Assembly: GCF_002732165.1 (NCBI RefSeq)
Contig: NZ_MRZO01000005.1
Location: forward strand, 62,001-126,000
Reading direction: 5' to 3'
From: Staphylococcus xylosus
Lineage (GTDB): Bacteria > Bacillota > Bacilli > Staphylococcales > Staphylococcaceae
DNA: 64,000 bases
The position numbers and the translations under genes are program-made. A model generated the notes under the pieces. The model did no database searches, was not told where the DNA came from, and was given only the letters and a program-made list of their open reading frames with translations. Positions 9,284-19,201 of the stretch are shown piece after piece. Each line of letters begins with the position of its first letter. Position 1 is the stretch's first letter.

Positions 9284-10900
9284 CTAATCAATATATGAAA
9301 GTTCAGGATGTGTTTTCCCTAATAAATCATGTAATGACTTGTATCTTTGGAATAGTAGTTCATATTGTTTTACTTTTTCCGGTTCTGGCTGTTTACGATA
9401 ATATATAGGTTGCTTCATTTGTTGCACAGTTTCTTTTAATGATGCATAGGCACCACCTACATTTGCACCTAACATTGCAGCGCCCAAAGCAGTAGCATTG
9501 CTTGAATCGATAACTACAATTTCTTTATTAAGTACGTTTGCATAAATATCAACTAAGAGTTCGCTTTTAATTGGAATGCCACCAGCAGCATATACCGTGT
9601 GCACTGGTATATTATTATTTTCGAATTGTTGCATAATCATTTTAGTACCGAATGCAGTTGATTCGATGTGAGCACGATAGATCATTTCGTATGGTGTCTG
9701 TAATGTTAAGCCGAAAATACTTCCAGTTAAATGACTGTCGCTCAAAATACTACGATTACCGTTATGCCAATCAAGCACTGTAACATGTTGCTCGTCAATG
9801 GCTATTTCGCTAGCAATCTTTTCTAAGTGTTCAAAAAGGGAAAGTCCTCGTTGTTCAGCTTGATCTACAATTGCTTTTGGCGCAAGGTCTGCAGCATAAT
9901 TGAATAAATCACCCACGGCAGCTTGTCCAGCTTCATAAGCATATAAGCCAGGGATAATTGCATCTTTTACAGAGCCAGTTATAGCAGGAATAGGTTGCTG
10001 TTTAGGGTCTAACATAAGATGACAAGTGCTTGTCCCAATTACTGGTGTAAATTCACCTTGCTCGATTGCGCCTACCCCTAATACACCTGAATGAGCATCA
10101 ATGATATAGGGGGATATTTCAACCGTATCAGAGAGACCCCACAATTGTTGGTAATATTGACTCAGATTACCGGCGCTTTCACCGATATGTACCACAGGGG
10201 CTTCGCATTTATTTTTTACAATGTCAGGCAACTCTGGGTCTACAGCTTCAAAAAATTCATAATTAAAGCCATCATTTTCATTATAAAAACCTTTAAAGCC
10301 GATACCACAATTAGAGCGAATATTTTTATTGGTAAGTAAACTTACGAGGTAATCGCCTGCTTCCATGATATAAGAAGTTTGTTTTAATATTTCGGGTGCT
10401 TTATGTTTAACTTCTAATATTTTTGGTATCATCCACTCACTATTGACACTGTGCCCATAATAATTTAACCATGATGGATTTATTTCATCACTGACTTCTT
10501 TCATTTGTGTAGCTTCGTCTTGTGCACCATGATGTTTCCATAATTTCACATAAGCATGTGGGTTATCCGTTAATTCAGGATTAAGATGTAATGGTTTGAA
10601 GTCTTCATCTAAGAACACTATCGTGCAACTTGTAAAATCAATGCCAATACCAATAACAGAATCTAGTTTAATATTACTATCATCCAACACATGTCTAACG
10701 CCTTCTTCTAATATTGAAGTGTAGTCTTCAGCATGTTGTAAAAAATAATTGTGTGGTAGATGTTTACCATTTAAAGATTTAGAGATAGTGCCATGCGGAT
10801 ATTCCTTTATATAGGTAGAGATAATTTCTCCATTAGATGTATCTACTAAAAAGACTCTACCTGAAGCGGTGCCATAATCGATGCCGATACTATAAGTCAT
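9284..10900 (-). CDS. araB: Ribulokinase (FGGY family)
   Basis: A 538-residue FGGY-type sugar kinase. It opens with the phosphate-1 motif IGIDYGTASGRV, has the IGIGIDFTSCT segment near residue 84, the GTSTCHLM phosphate-2 region near 289-296, and the FGGY adenosine motif AAGGIPIKSELL near 440. These match ribulokinases of the AraB type, which make L-ribulose 5-phosphate. No araA, araD or arabinose transporter lies beside it. GGGAGG precedes the ATG by 9 bases, and a cre-like site sits about 60 bases upstream. Confidence 0.88.
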   Translation of the reverse strand: MTYSIGIDYGTASGRVFLVDTSNGEIISTYIKEYPHGTISKSLNGKHLPHNYFLQHAEDYTSILEEGVRHVLDDSNIKLDSVIGIGIDFTSCTIVFLDEDFKPLHLNPELTDNPHAYVKLWKHHGAQDEATQMKEVSDEINPSWLNYYGHSVNSEWMIPKILEVKHKAPEILKQTSYIMEAGDYLVSLLTNKNIRSNCGIGFKGFYNENDGFNYEFFEAVDPELPDIVKNKCEAPVVHIGESAGNLSQYYQQLWGLSDTVEISPYIIDAHSGVLGVGAIEQGEFTPVIGTSTCHLMLDPKQQPIPAITGSVKDAIIPGLYAYEAGQAAVGDLFNYAADLAPKAIVDQAEQRGLSLFEHLEKIASEIAIDEQHVTVLDWHNGNRSILSDSHLTGSIFGLTLQTPYEMIYRAHIESTAFGTKMIMQQFENNNIPVHTVYAAGGIPIKSELLVDIYANVLNKEIVVIDSSNATALGAAMLGANVGGAYASLKETVQQMKQPIYYRKQPEPEKVKQYELLFQRYKSLHDLLGKTHPELSYID

Positions 10901-10960
10901 GTTGCCATGCCTCCCATTTGTTATTGGTGAACAATAAGTATTAAGTTCTTATTTAATTTT

Positions 10961-10977
10961 ATGATAGTGCTTACATT
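10961..10977 (-). promoter_or_regulatory. cre-like site upstream of araB
   Basis: The minus strand reads AATGTAAGCACTATCAT, which matches the CcpA consensus except for A in place of the central G. It lies about 61 bases before the araB start, as expected for a catabolite-repressed sugar gene. Confidence 0.55.
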
Positions 10978-11139
10978 ATTTAATGTAAAGCTAAGGACAT
11001 TAATAGTTATATTGGATGATATATTTTGTTGAAAATAAATGCTATGATTTTATAAAAATTAATATTTAAAATGTATGTGTAATAGAATAAATGGTATGAT
11101 ATGACTAAAGTAATTTCAAAAGAGAGGGGCACACTTGCC

Positions 11140-12039
11140 ATGTCATTACTTATTGAACATGTCACGAAAAAGTATAAAAATTTTACTGCTGTGAATGATA
11201 TTTCACTTTCTCTAGAAAAAGGGAAAATGTTAGGTTTTTTAGGAAGAAACGGAGCAGGAAAGACGACAACTTTTAGAATGATTTTAGGGTTGACTCCGAT
11301 TACAGAAGGAACGATAACATATAATGATAAAGTGATTGATAGGTCATTATATAATCGTATTGGTTATTTACCTGAAGAACGTGGTTTACATCCTAAGATG
11401 AAAGTAGAAGATGAATTGCGATATTTGGCTACATTAAAAGGCATGAAGTCAAAAGATATTACTAAAGCAATTGATTATTGGCTAAATCGATTTAACATTA
11501 AAGAAAATAGAGAAAAGAAAATTGAAGCCCTCTCTAAAGGGAATCAACAAAAAATTCAACTGTTAGCAAGTATGTTACACAAGCCTGAGTTACTGATTTT
11601 AGATGAACCCTTTAGTGGACTCGATCCTGTAAATGTGGAATTACTGAAATCTGCTGTTCAAGATTTGAATGATGAAGGAACAACAATTATTTACAGTTCG
11701 CACCGCATGGAGCATGTCGAAGAACTTTGTGATAACGTCTGTATTTTAAATAAAGGGGAACTTGTTGTTTCAGGACCTATTGATGAAGTGAAATCAAATC
11801 ATGGTTATAAACGTGTAGTTATTGAGACAGAACATGAAATGCCTGAAATAGATGTTATTACAGGGGTGATAGCTGTAGAAAGAAATAAACGAGAAATTAA
11901 AGCGACTATTGAGTCAGAAATGATTGCGGAAAAAATTTACGATGTTGTTACACAATATGGCTTTGTTAAACGTTTCCAAGTTGTAGAACCATCACTTAAT
12001 GAAATCTTTATAGCCAAAGTAGGTGATATCCATGAGTAA
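11140..12039 (+). CDS. ABC exporter ATP-binding protein (NatA/YhaQ type)
   Basis: A 299-residue ABC ATPase. It has Walker A GRNGAGKTT near residues 37-45, the signature LSKGNQQKIQLLASML near 135-150, Walker B LLILDEPFSGLDP, and a switch His in SSHRMEH. A C-terminal DUF4162-like domain follows. Length and order match the Na+/drug-export type NatA and Bacillus YhaQ. I chose ATG 11140 because GAGAGGGG lies about 10 bases upstream; an in-frame ATG at 11101 has no ribosome site. It overlaps the permease gene by 8 bases. Confidence 0.88.
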   Translation: MSLLIEHVTKKYKNFTAVNDISLSLEKGKMLGFLGRNGAGKTTTFRMILGLTPITEGTITYNDKVIDRSLYNRIGYLPEERGLHPKMKVEDELRYLATLKGMKSKDITKAIDYWLNRFNIKENREKKIEALSKGNQQKIQLLASMLHKPELLILDEPFSGLDPVNVELLKSAVQDLNDEGTTIIYSSHRMEHVEELCDNVCILNKGELVVSGPIDEVKSNHGYKRVVIETEHEMPEIDVITGVIAVERNKREIKATIESEMIAEKIYDVVTQYGFVKRFQVVEPSLNEIFIAKVGDIHE

Positions 12040-13273
12040 ATTTTGGGCTACTTTTTCATTAACTTATAAAAATAAAGTGAAAGCTAAATCATTTATGATA
12101 TTCACAACTGTAGTAATAATTCTAATGCTCGGCGCATCAAATATTAATAAAATTATTGATTTATTCGATGATGGTCCTGATAAAGTTGGGGTTGTATCGT
12201 CTAATAATGAAATTTATAAAGTTATTAAGTCTCAGGGAAACCAGCTGGATGAAGGCGCGAAATTTAGTAAGGTATCTGAAAAACAGGCTAGATCACAAGT
12301 AAAAAGTGAAAAATTAGATAAAGCTTATATCATTAAATTAAAAGATAACCAAAAGTTATCAGGTAAAATTTTAAGTAAAGATACTGTTTCAGAGCAAGAT
12401 AAACAAAAATTAAAGGCGACCTTATCGACGATTCAAACTCAATTTGTAGCTAATAGTCTTGATTTATCTCAAGGAGAGTTAAAGCAACTACAAGCACAAA
12501 GTGATGTTTCCGCAGAGATAATTGCTAATAATGCTAAAAGTTCGAATCTAAGTGAAGCACAAAAAGGTTTTAATACTGCAATCGTTTATCTTGGTATTAT
12601 GCTCATGTTCTTCATTATATTTAATTACGCAAGTCAAGTTGCAATGGAAATTGCAACTGAGAAAACGTCACGTGTCATTGAAATGATTATCACAAGTGTA
12701 TCGCCGGTAACACATCTCTTTGCTAAAATGGCGGGGGTAATTGCAGTTGCGTTAACCCAAATTAGTATTTTTGTAGTAGTAGGTGTGATATGCTTCTTAA
12801 CATTTGACATTAGCGATATGTTACAAGGATTTAAAGTAGAACCTAATGAATTAACACTTCAATTAGTTGTTGTAGGTTTTGTGTCATTGATTATAGGTAT
12901 TTTTTCATATATAATTTTAGCCTCAATTCTTGGTTCAATTACGTCACGTATTGAAGATATCAACCAAGCATTAATGCCTATGACATTAGTTAGTATGATT
13001 GCCTTCTATATCTCATTATTTAGTGTAATGAATCCAGATACATTGCTTGTGAAAATTGTTAGTTTTATACCGCTTATGTCACCCTTTGTTATGTTTGTTA
13101 GAGCATCGACACCAGATGTTGCGACATGGGAAATTATGGTTAGCGTAGCCTTGTCAATTATAACAATATTTGTATTATTATGGATTGCAGTGCGCAGTTA
13201 TAAAGATACAATTTTGAGTTTTGATAAAGGTTTTGTGAGCTCGATGAAACGTATTTTCAATAAAAAAAGTTAA
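12032..13273 (+). CDS. ABC exporter permease (NatB/YhaP type)
   Basis: A 413-residue ABC-2 permease. It has one N-terminal membrane helix, an extracytoplasmic loop of about 130 residues rich in K, S and D, and then five or six helices in the C-terminal half with the EKTSRVIEMIITSVSP coupling region near 205-220. This is the layout of NatB and YhaP, partners of NatA-type ATPases. The ATG at 12032 overlaps the ATPase stop (ATGAGTAA), giving translational coupling. Substrate is unknown; relatives export Na+ or confer resistance to membrane-active compounds. Confidence 0.88.
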   Translation: MSKFWATFSLTYKNKVKAKSFMIFTTVVIILMLGASNINKIIDLFDDGPDKVGVVSSNNEIYKVIKSQGNQLDEGAKFSKVSEKQARSQVKSEKLDKAYIIKLKDNQKLSGKILSKDTVSEQDKQKLKATLSTIQTQFVANSLDLSQGELKQLQAQSDVSAEIIANNAKSSNLSEAQKGFNTAIVYLGIMLMFFIIFNYASQVAMEIATEKTSRVIEMIITSVSPVTHLFAKMAGVIAVALTQISIFVVVGVICFLTFDISDMLQGFKVEPNELTLQLVVVGFVSLIIGIFSYIILASILGSITSRIEDINQALMPMTLVSMIAFYISLFSVMNPDTLLVKIVSFIPLMSPFVMFVRASTPDVATWEIMVSVALSIITIFVLLWIAVRSYKDTILSFDKGFVSSMKRIFNKKS

Positions 13274-13857
13274 TAAACTAAAATAAGAGGCTAGAGCATA
13301 AAATTGTTTTAGCTTCTTAACTTTATTTATTAGTAATCTTTAGCTAGTCGTTTTAACTCAAATAATATTGAAATAAACGAAAACACATGAAAAAATAGTG
13401 AAAAATAGAAAAAACTATAACAATTTTCAATATTGTTTGATAAAATGCAACAATAGTATAGCTTATTATTTGTATAAATTGTTACAATATAAGAGAGTTA
13501 TATTATAGATAGGGAATTTTTATATACATACCAATTGATAACTTATTATATTTAGCTGATTGTTTAAATCATAATTTATGGTTGAGGGAAGCGTGAATTA
13601 TGAAAGTAGGCATACAGTCAAATAGTTCAATGATTAAAGTGTGTAACAGTATAGTTTGAATATGAGCGATTTTAGTTATTTAGTTACTAATTTCGTAATA
13701 GTTCGATATATAATGAAGTCTTTAAATTGCCCAATAATATACTTGAGCTTCTCAAGTTTTGCAGTTTTTAGCTTGCATTTGAAATTGATGTTTTATTCAT
13801 GACAACACCTATCGCTATTAAATAAACGGCGACGGGTTTGAAAGGGAGTAATTGAGG
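13274..13857 (+). other. 584-base gap between the ABC exporter and galM
   Basis: The gap holds a weak GU-containing hairpin right after the permease gene (13284-13320), a very AT-rich stretch, a possible 19-codon reading frame at 13600, and the galM leader. I found no riboswitch, tRNA or decayed gene. The length is unusual for this compact window, so a small RNA or regulatory region is possible. Confidence 0.6.
13600..13659 (+). CDS. Possible 19-aa peptide
   Basis: ATG 13600 is preceded by GAGGGAAG at a distance of about 8 bases and opens 19 codons ending in TGA. The peptide starts MKVGIQSNSS, contains one cysteine and has a hydrophobic end. No family is recognised. The ribosome site is the only support; it could equally be chance in a long AT-rich gap. 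Confidence 0.2.
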   Translation: MKVGIQSNSSMIKVCNSIV

Positions 13858-14868
13858 ATGTTTGCAAAAGTAGAAAGTCAAAGTAATGGTATTGATTTAA
13901 TTAAAATTGATAATGAAGATACGAAAATAGTTTTCACAAACTATGGTGCTAGAATTGTTTCATGGAAGTATGACGATAACAATATTGTACTAGGTAATGT
14001 AGTTGAAGCAGATGAGTTTTATATTGAAAACCCTTATAACTTTGGTGCTACTGTTGGAAGATACGGCGGTAGGATTGCAAATGCAACATTTGAACTAGAT
14101 GGTGAAAAATACAACCTTGAAGCCAATAACGGTCCACATAATATTCATGGTGGACCTAAGGGTTTAGATAAACGTTTTTTTGATTATAAAATTGAAGAAC
14201 AAGTTGGCCAAGTTAAAGTGATTTTTACTACGGTTATAAAAAGTGAAGACGACTACTTTCCAGGAGATATAGATTTAGAAGTTATACACACATATGACGT
14301 TGACCATAAATGGACAATTGAATACAAAGCTACATCTAATAAGAAAACGTTGTTTAATCCAATGAATCATGTATATTTCAATCTTAATAGAGACAATAAT
14401 GTTATCGATAACCACAGTATTTCAAGTTCTAAATTAGATATGTATACATTGGATGAAGATAATATTGTAGAGAAGAAAGAACCGATTGATCTAGTAGATA
14501 TATTTAATGAACAAAACATCCAATTTAAGGATATTTTTAATAGTGAAGATGCAATAGTTAAAGAACAAATGGAACGTTTTGGTGGCGTGGATCATCCGTT
14601 CGATATAGGTGGCAATGAGATGGCTGTAGAAAATAAACATTTTTTACTAACAGTTAAAACAGACATGCCGAATATTGTTATATTCACATTTAATGATACA
14701 ACAGGTTGGCAAAGTGACTTTAACATTTATAAAGCGCACTCTGGTTTTACCTTAGAAACGCAATGTATACCGAATGATATCAATTTATTTGGAGAAAAAG
14801 CACCATCTATATTAGAGGCGAATCAGCCATATTACTCTAAAACATCATATAAAATTTCAGAGAAATGA
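13858..14868 (+). CDS. galM: Aldose 1-epimerase (galactose mutarotase family)
   Basis: A 336-residue mutarotase that interconverts alpha and beta anomers of aldoses. It contains the family sugar-binding region FGATVGRYGGRIANA near residues 62-76, NGPHNIHGGPKGLDKR near 91-106 (first catalytic His), MNHVYFNL near 172 (second conserved His), and GFTLETQCIPNDIN near 302-315 with the catalytic Glu. AAAGGGAG lies 9 bases before ATG 13858; a TTG two codons upstream is less likely. It is a monocistronic gene ending in a large terminator. Confidence 0.9.
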   Translation: MFAKVESQSNGIDLIKIDNEDTKIVFTNYGARIVSWKYDDNNIVLGNVVEADEFYIENPYNFGATVGRYGGRIANATFELDGEKYNLEANNGPHNIHGGPKGLDKRFFDYKIEEQVGQVKVIFTTVIKSEDDYFPGDIDLEVIHTYDVDHKWTIEYKATSNKKTLFNPMNHVYFNLNRDNNVIDNHSISSSKLDMYTLDEDNIVEKKEPIDLVDIFNEQNIQFKDIFNSEDAIVKEQMERFGGVDHPFDIGGNEMAVENKHFLLTVKTDMPNIVIFTFNDTTGWQSDFNIYKAHSGFTLETQCIPNDINLFGEKAPSILEANQPYYSKTSYKISEK

Positions 14869-14933
14869 TATAGTTTATGCTAAGTGGATTTTGCTATATA
14901 AAGCTATTTAACCTTAATCTATAAAACAGAAAT

Positions 14934-14986
14934 AGGGAGTGGGTTTAAGAAATCAAATGTAACATTTGATTTCTGACCCACTCCCT
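14934..14986. terminator. Large bidirectional terminator between galM and MOSC gene
   Basis: AGGGAGTGGG (from 14934) pairs with CCCACTCCCT (to 14986), with the stem continuing through AGAAATCAAATG/CATTTGATTTCT. The total is over 20 pairs with a 3-base loop. Its last base overlaps the stop codon of the leftward gene. Confidence 0.85.
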
Positions 14987-15657
14987 TAATTATTGTTTGC
15001 TTTTTTAGCTCGTGTTAAAAATCTTTCTAGTTTTGATATTCTTTCTTCTGTTAAGTATGGATTTTTTATAGCGTATGCTAAGCGCTCAATATTTTTATTA
15101 TCAGTATAATAGATTTCGTTTAAATCAAAAACTGAAAGTAATGTTTCATTATCGGCATATTTAAGTAACTCCAAATTTGAATCTTCTTGAACATAACCTT
15201 CTTTTAAAACCCTAAGATAAAAACCAGTTTTACCAGAATCGGACATACGTTTAATTAAATTGGGAATTTTATACTTTTCTTGAATTTTCCAACATGGCTC
15301 TCTAATTTCTGAAACTTCTAATACTGCATCGCCTAATTTGAATTGATCCCCAAAATGTACGTCTTGTTCATCCAAATCAGAGACGGTGATATTTTCGCCA
15401 AACATCGCATATTCTGGAAGTACTGTCACATCTTGTTCCCAAAGAGAATAATTTTTCTTACTATAAAGACAAACAGCTTTATCTGGACCACCGTGTCCTT
15501 TATATTCTTGTTCATCTTCAACAAATCCAGTCTTTGATAGCCACATACTGCCGGCAAATCTTTTTTTATTTAAAGCTGAGCGCATTGGTCGTTTAGTACT
15601 ATAAGGTAAATCTTCGACTTTACCTGTTGAGATAGCTTCTAAAGTATAAATCATCAT
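14986..15657 (-). CDS. MOSC domain protein (YiiM-like)
   Basis: A 223-residue MOSC domain protein. The N-terminal half has the family blocks AISTGKVEDLPY, KRPMRSA and GHGGPDKAVCLYS (near residues 54-66), followed by FGENITV and GDAVLEVSEIREPCWK, whose conserved cysteine sits near 121. MOSC domains handle sulfur carried on a cysteine and pterin-like cofactors. YiiM-type members reduce N-hydroxylated compounds with molybdenum cofactor, which is a possible role here. Its 3' end carries an extra helical region. GGAGG precedes the ATG by 6 bases. Confidence 0.85.
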   Translation of the reverse strand: MMIYTLEAISTGKVEDLPYSTKRPMRSALNKKRFAGSMWLSKTGFVEDEQEYKGHGGPDKAVCLYSKKNYSLWEQDVTVLPEYAMFGENITVSDLDEQDVHFGDQFKLGDAVLEVSEIREPCWKIQEKYKIPNLIKRMSDSGKTGFYLRVLKEGYVQEDSNLELLKYADNETLLSVFDLNEIYYTDNKNIERLAYAIKNPYLTEERISKLERFLTRAKKANNN

Positions 15658-15815
15658 TTTGTACCTCCAGATAGTTGATAATTATAATTTTAAAACAATA
15701 TAATGAATATGCAAGTAAAGGTATAATTTACTACAGAAAATGATTTTTCAACTATGTATTTTAATGAATCTCATGTACAATAAGGATAAAAGTACAGTAT
15801 AAAAGGGGAAGCATT

Positions 15816-16499
15816 ATGGATAAGAAACAGTTGAAAATAAGTACATTTAATGATGCATTAGACCAAATCAAAGACGGTATGATTGTAGGAATTGGCTCTG
15901 GATCAACAATTGAATTGCTTGTCCCAAAAATTGCAGAGAAACTGGAACAAGAACAAATTAATATAACTGGTGTTTGTACCTCCAATAAAACTGCATTAAT
16001 TGCAAAAGAATTGGGGATAAGTGTGGTCGATGTTAATGATGTCGAAGCAATCAATATTGCTATTGATGGTGCTGATGAGATTGATAACAATTTAAATTTG
16101 ATCAAAGGTGGCGGTGGCGCATTATTTAGGGAAAAGGTCATTGATGCCATGGCTGATAGATTTATCGTTTTAGCGGATGATAGTAAATGTGTAGATTATC
16201 TAGGCCAAACGTTTAAATTACCTGTTGAAGTTGATAAATTTAATTGGTTACTCGTGTCTAAAAAAATAGAAGCATATGATAATTTAAATGTCATACGTCG
16301 TGTTGTAGATGATGTACCATTTATTACAGATAACGGTAATTATATATTGGATGTTGAATTAAATGAAAATATAAAACCTGCCGAAATGCACGAATATTTA
16401 ATACATCTCGTAGGCGTCTTAGAAACAGGGTATTTCTTAGATGTTGTAGATCAAGCAATTATTGGTACAGAAGCTGGAGTTAAAATAGTTAATAAATAA
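15816..16499 (+). CDS. rpiA: Ribose-5-phosphate isomerase A
   Basis: A 227-residue RpiA converting ribose 5-phosphate to ribulose 5-phosphate in the pentose phosphate pathway. It shows GIGSGSTIELLVP near residues 22-34 (phosphate binding), AIDGADEIDNNLNLIKGGGGAL near 82-103 with catalytic Asp and Lys, the ADDSKCVDYLG segment, and PVEVDKF. Length is normal. AAGGGGAAG precedes the ATG. It is followed by a perfect terminator and by the convergent spdC/lyrA, the same neighbourhood seen in Staphylococcus aureus. Confidence 0.95.
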   Translation: MDKKQLKISTFNDALDQIKDGMIVGIGSGSTIELLVPKIAEKLEQEQINITGVCTSNKTALIAKELGISVVDVNDVEAINIAIDGADEIDNNLNLIKGGGGALFREKVIDAMADRFIVLADDSKCVDYLGQTFKLPVEVDKFNWLLVSKKIEAYDNLNVIRRVVDDVPFITDNGNYILDVELNENIKPAEMHEYLIHLVGVLETGYFLDVVDQAIIGTEAGVKIVNK

Positions 16500-16588
16500 T
16501 TTTTGTGTCTCATTTCACTTAATTTTAATAATAGTAAAGATTAAAATTGTTTATGTACTTAATGCTTGATAAAAGATAATCATAATAT

Positions 16589-16630
16589 AAAAACAAGAGC
16601 TAGGACATTTATGTCCTAGCTCTTGTTTTT
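16589..16630. terminator. Bidirectional terminator between rpiA and spdC
   Basis: A perfect 20-bp stem with a 2-base loop: AAAAACAAGAGCTAGGACAT (16589-16608) and its exact complement to 16630. It serves both convergent genes. Confidence 0.9.
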
Positions 16631-16635
16631 ATATA

Positions 16636-18015
16636 TTAACGACGGTGACCACGTTTACTCTTTAAATCAAATGGTGAACGTTCATTACTGTTGTCATTGT
16701 CGCTAGCGTAGTCATCTTGTGCTTTCGACTCTTGCACATTCGCGTCATGTTGACTTGATGATACATCTCTTGAGTTTGGATGTGCTTTTTCTGTTGATGC
16801 TTCGACAGCGCTATTAGTATTACGGTTTACTTTAGTGTTATCTTCTTGTGGTTTGTCATGATGCGCCATTGTATCAGATTCTGTTGAATCGGTAGAAGGT
16901 GTATTTTCCTTAATGATATTAGCACGGCTATTATCTTCTTCTGTATCAATTGTGTTGTCTTCTTCATAGTTATAATCTGCTGTTGTGTCATCATTAGTGT
17001 GATTTTGTCCTGCCGTTGTCGAACCGTATGCCACGGAATCATCTGAGTTTGATTGTTGCTGATGATTCTCATTTTGATTGATCTCATCTTCGGTAGTAGA
17101 ATCATCGTTTGGATGTTCTCGATTCATAACGTTATTAGTATGGTTTTGAGGATAATCTGATGTTATATCATTTTGGTCATCTTCATTAATATGATCAAGA
17201 TAGTTGTTTTCTTCAACTTCATCCAAGTTGCGTTTCGTAAAGAAATAAAGTATTACACGGATAATTAGATTAATTAAAATGTATACAACTGCTACCGCAA
17301 CTGTAGATAACGCGATTACTTTCATAGCAAAAACTTCACCTAATTCTTCATTAAACAAGAAGACAAGGCCAAATGACATGGACGCATGAAAAATTGTTGC
17401 GATATAAACTGTACGTCCTTTTGTAGCACGAATCAATTCTCCAGCAATCATTGAAAAGGCAAATGAGTATAGGAAACTGTATATTGCATAGTCAAAACTA
17501 AACGCAATATTAACGTTCCATATAGAATACATAAAACCAACGATAATAGAGGCGAAAAATGTATTCATTTTATTTTCAACGATATTTTGTAAATATGAAC
17601 GGAAACCAAGTTCCACAAAGAATGCCATTACAATTTGTCCAATTATAATAGAAAAAATTGAAACAGATAAGTCTTCTGTTTGTAAAAGAACAAAACTATC
17701 AGCAAAGATGTTAAAACTTACCATAGCAATGATAAAAATAAGCAATGGTAACACAATTGCTAAAATGACACGTTCAATTACCTTTAAGCTAATAGAGAGT
17801 TTTAAGCTTGCTAATTGCGTACGCTTTTGTTTAAAAACGATAAGACAGATTATAGTAGCAATTAGTGGCGCTAAGGTACTCATGTCAAAGACAAAACTCT
17901 TAAATGGTACTGCACTTTGAAAATCTTTAAGTATAATCGGTAATGTATAGGCTATAATGAAGAAAATAAATATCATCATTGCCCATTGAAAACCAGGTAT
18001 ACGTTTTGTATTCAT
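16636..18015 (-). CDS. lyrA: SpdC/LyrA, CPBP-family membrane protein with a disordered tail
   Basis: A homologue of the staphylococcal protein known as LyrA or SpdC. It affects lysostaphin resistance, surface-protein display and signalling, and partners with the glucosaminidase SagB. Residues 1-265 form about eight membrane helices with a CPBP/Abi core. The core reads [10 protein letters not shown] where active proteases have EExxxR, so the glutamate pair is incomplete, in line with a non-proteolytic role. The last 190 residues are a charged, N/D/E/S/T-rich, probably disordered tail ending in [13 protein letters not shown] precedes the ATG. Location between rpiA and hutG is conserved. Confidence 0.88.
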   Translation of the reverse strand: MNTKRIPGFQWAMMIFIFFIIAYTLPIILKDFQSAVPFKSFVFDMSTLAPLIATIICLIVFKQKRTQLASLKLSISLKVIERVILAIVLPLLIFIIAMVSFNIFADSFVLLQTEDLSVSIFSIIIGQIVMAFFVELGFRSYLQNIVENKMNTFFASIIVGFMYSIWNVNIAFSFDYAIYSFLYSFAFSMIAGELIRATKGRTVYIATIFHASMSFGLVFLFNEELGEVFAMKVIALSTVAVAVVYILINLIIRVILYFFTKRNLDEVEENNYLDHINEDDQNDITSDYPQNHTNNVMNREHPNDDSTTEDEINQNENHQQQSNSDDSVAYGSTTAGQNHTNDDTTADYNYEEDNTIDTEEDNSRANIIKENTPSTDSTESDTMAHHDKPQEDNTKVNRNTNSAVEASTEKAHPNSRDVSSSQHDANVQESKAQDDYASDNDNSNERSPFDLKSKRGHRR

Positions 18016-18222
18016 TATGTAACCTCCAATAGGGTTTCAGAAAAATCATTCGTTCTTAATTATACATATATATGATGCAGAAATAAATTAAATTAAGGAT
18101 TTATCATTGAAATGTAATAGTTTTACATTATCTAACATCTAATTGAAATATTTTTTAGTAACTTTTTAAAATTAAGATGTGGGCAATTGGGTAAAGATAA
18201 TTATAAATTGAATTGGTTTAAA

Positions 18223-18236
18223 TGTAAGCGTATACT
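18223..18236 (+). promoter_or_regulatory. cre-like site upstream of hutG
   Basis: TGTAAGCGTATACT matches the CcpA operator consensus except at the last base. It ends 35 bases before the hutG start. Histidine catabolism is a usual target of catabolite repression. Confidence 0.6.
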
Positions 18237-18271
18237 TTTAGGTGGTATTTAATGATTAAAGGAGGAGAATT

Positions 18272-19201
18272 ATGTATAAACTGGCACAACGTGATCTTTG
18301 GACAGGCAGAATAGATAGTGAAACAGATGAATCGCAATTTAGACATTTTCAAACGATACAGTTTCGCAATATTGAGGATGACTACAATGAAACACGTCAA
18401 GGTGTAGGTTTATTAGGTTATGCAGTAGATAAAGGGGTCGAACTCAATAAAGGGAGAACAGGTGCTAAAGAAGGTCCTGACGCAATTAAAAAAGTGTTTG
18501 CTAATTTACCTGTAACTAGGAAGTGTAACGTATATGATTATGGTAATGTAGAGCATGACCATCAAACGTTAGAAGAAACACAGCAAGAATATGCCCATTA
18601 TGTAGCTAAATCGATTAAAAGACATAAGCAAACATTCCTGTTAGGGGGTGGGCATGATATTGCATATGCACAGTACTTAGGCACACGTGAAGCTTATCCA
18701 GATGCATCGATTGGCGTTATCAATATAGACGCTCATTTTGATACAAGAGAGGCAGAAGGTTCCACATCTGGTACAAGTTTTAGACAAATATTAGAGCAAG
18801 ACGACAATGCAGATTATCTTGTATTAGGTGTCCAACAAGGTGGTAATACACAAGCATTATTTGATTATGCTGAAACTAAAGATATCGGTTATGTTTATGC
18901 GGAAGAATTACTGCATCAAATTTCTCCTCCAATTAAGGATAAAGTAGAACGTTTTATTCATGATCATGATGTCATCATGTTTACGATATGTATGGACGTT
19001 ATTGATAGTGCATTTGCACCAGGTGTAAGTGCCAACGGTGTGCTTGGTTTATTTCCGCATGTTGTACTCGAACTATCAAAACGTATTATACCGAATGAAA
19101 AAGTTTCAACAATCAGTATTGCTGAAACTAATCCCAAATATGATGTCGATAATAGAACGGCTAAATTATCAGCTAATTTCTTCCACCATTTCATTCTTTA
19201 A
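18272..19201 (+). CDS. hutG: Formimidoylglutamase
   Basis: An arginase/agmatinase-family hydrolase of 309 residues that converts N-formimidoyl-L-glutamate to glutamate and formamide, the last step of the hut pathway. Manganese ligands are visible in GGGHDIAYA near residues 126-134, INIDAHFDTR near 150-159, and TICMDVIDSAFAPG near 236-249. The substrate-loop regions fit HutG. AAAGGAGG precedes the ATG. Its stop codon overlaps the 3' end of the convergent lysR gene by 11 bases, and its terminator lies inside lysR. Confidence 0.92.
   Translation: MYKLAQRDLWTGRIDSETDESQFRHFQTIQFRNIEDDYNETRQGVGLLGYAVDKGVELNKGRTGAKEGPDAIKKVFANLPVTRKCNVYDYGNVEHDHQTLEETQQEYAHYVAKSIKRHKQTFLLGGGHDIAYAQYLGTREAYPDASIGVINIDAHFDTREAEGSTSGTSFRQILEQDDNADYLVLGVQQGGNTQALFDYAETKDIGYVYAEELLHQISPPIKDKVERFIHDHDVIMFTICMDVIDSAFAPGVSANGVLGLFPHVVLELSKRIIPNEKVSTISIAETNPKYDVDNRTAKLSANFFHHFIL

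Noticed and set aside
16827..17105. 92-codon frame inside the spdC tail
   Set aside because: It is a shifted reading of the low-complexity tail, without a ribosome site.
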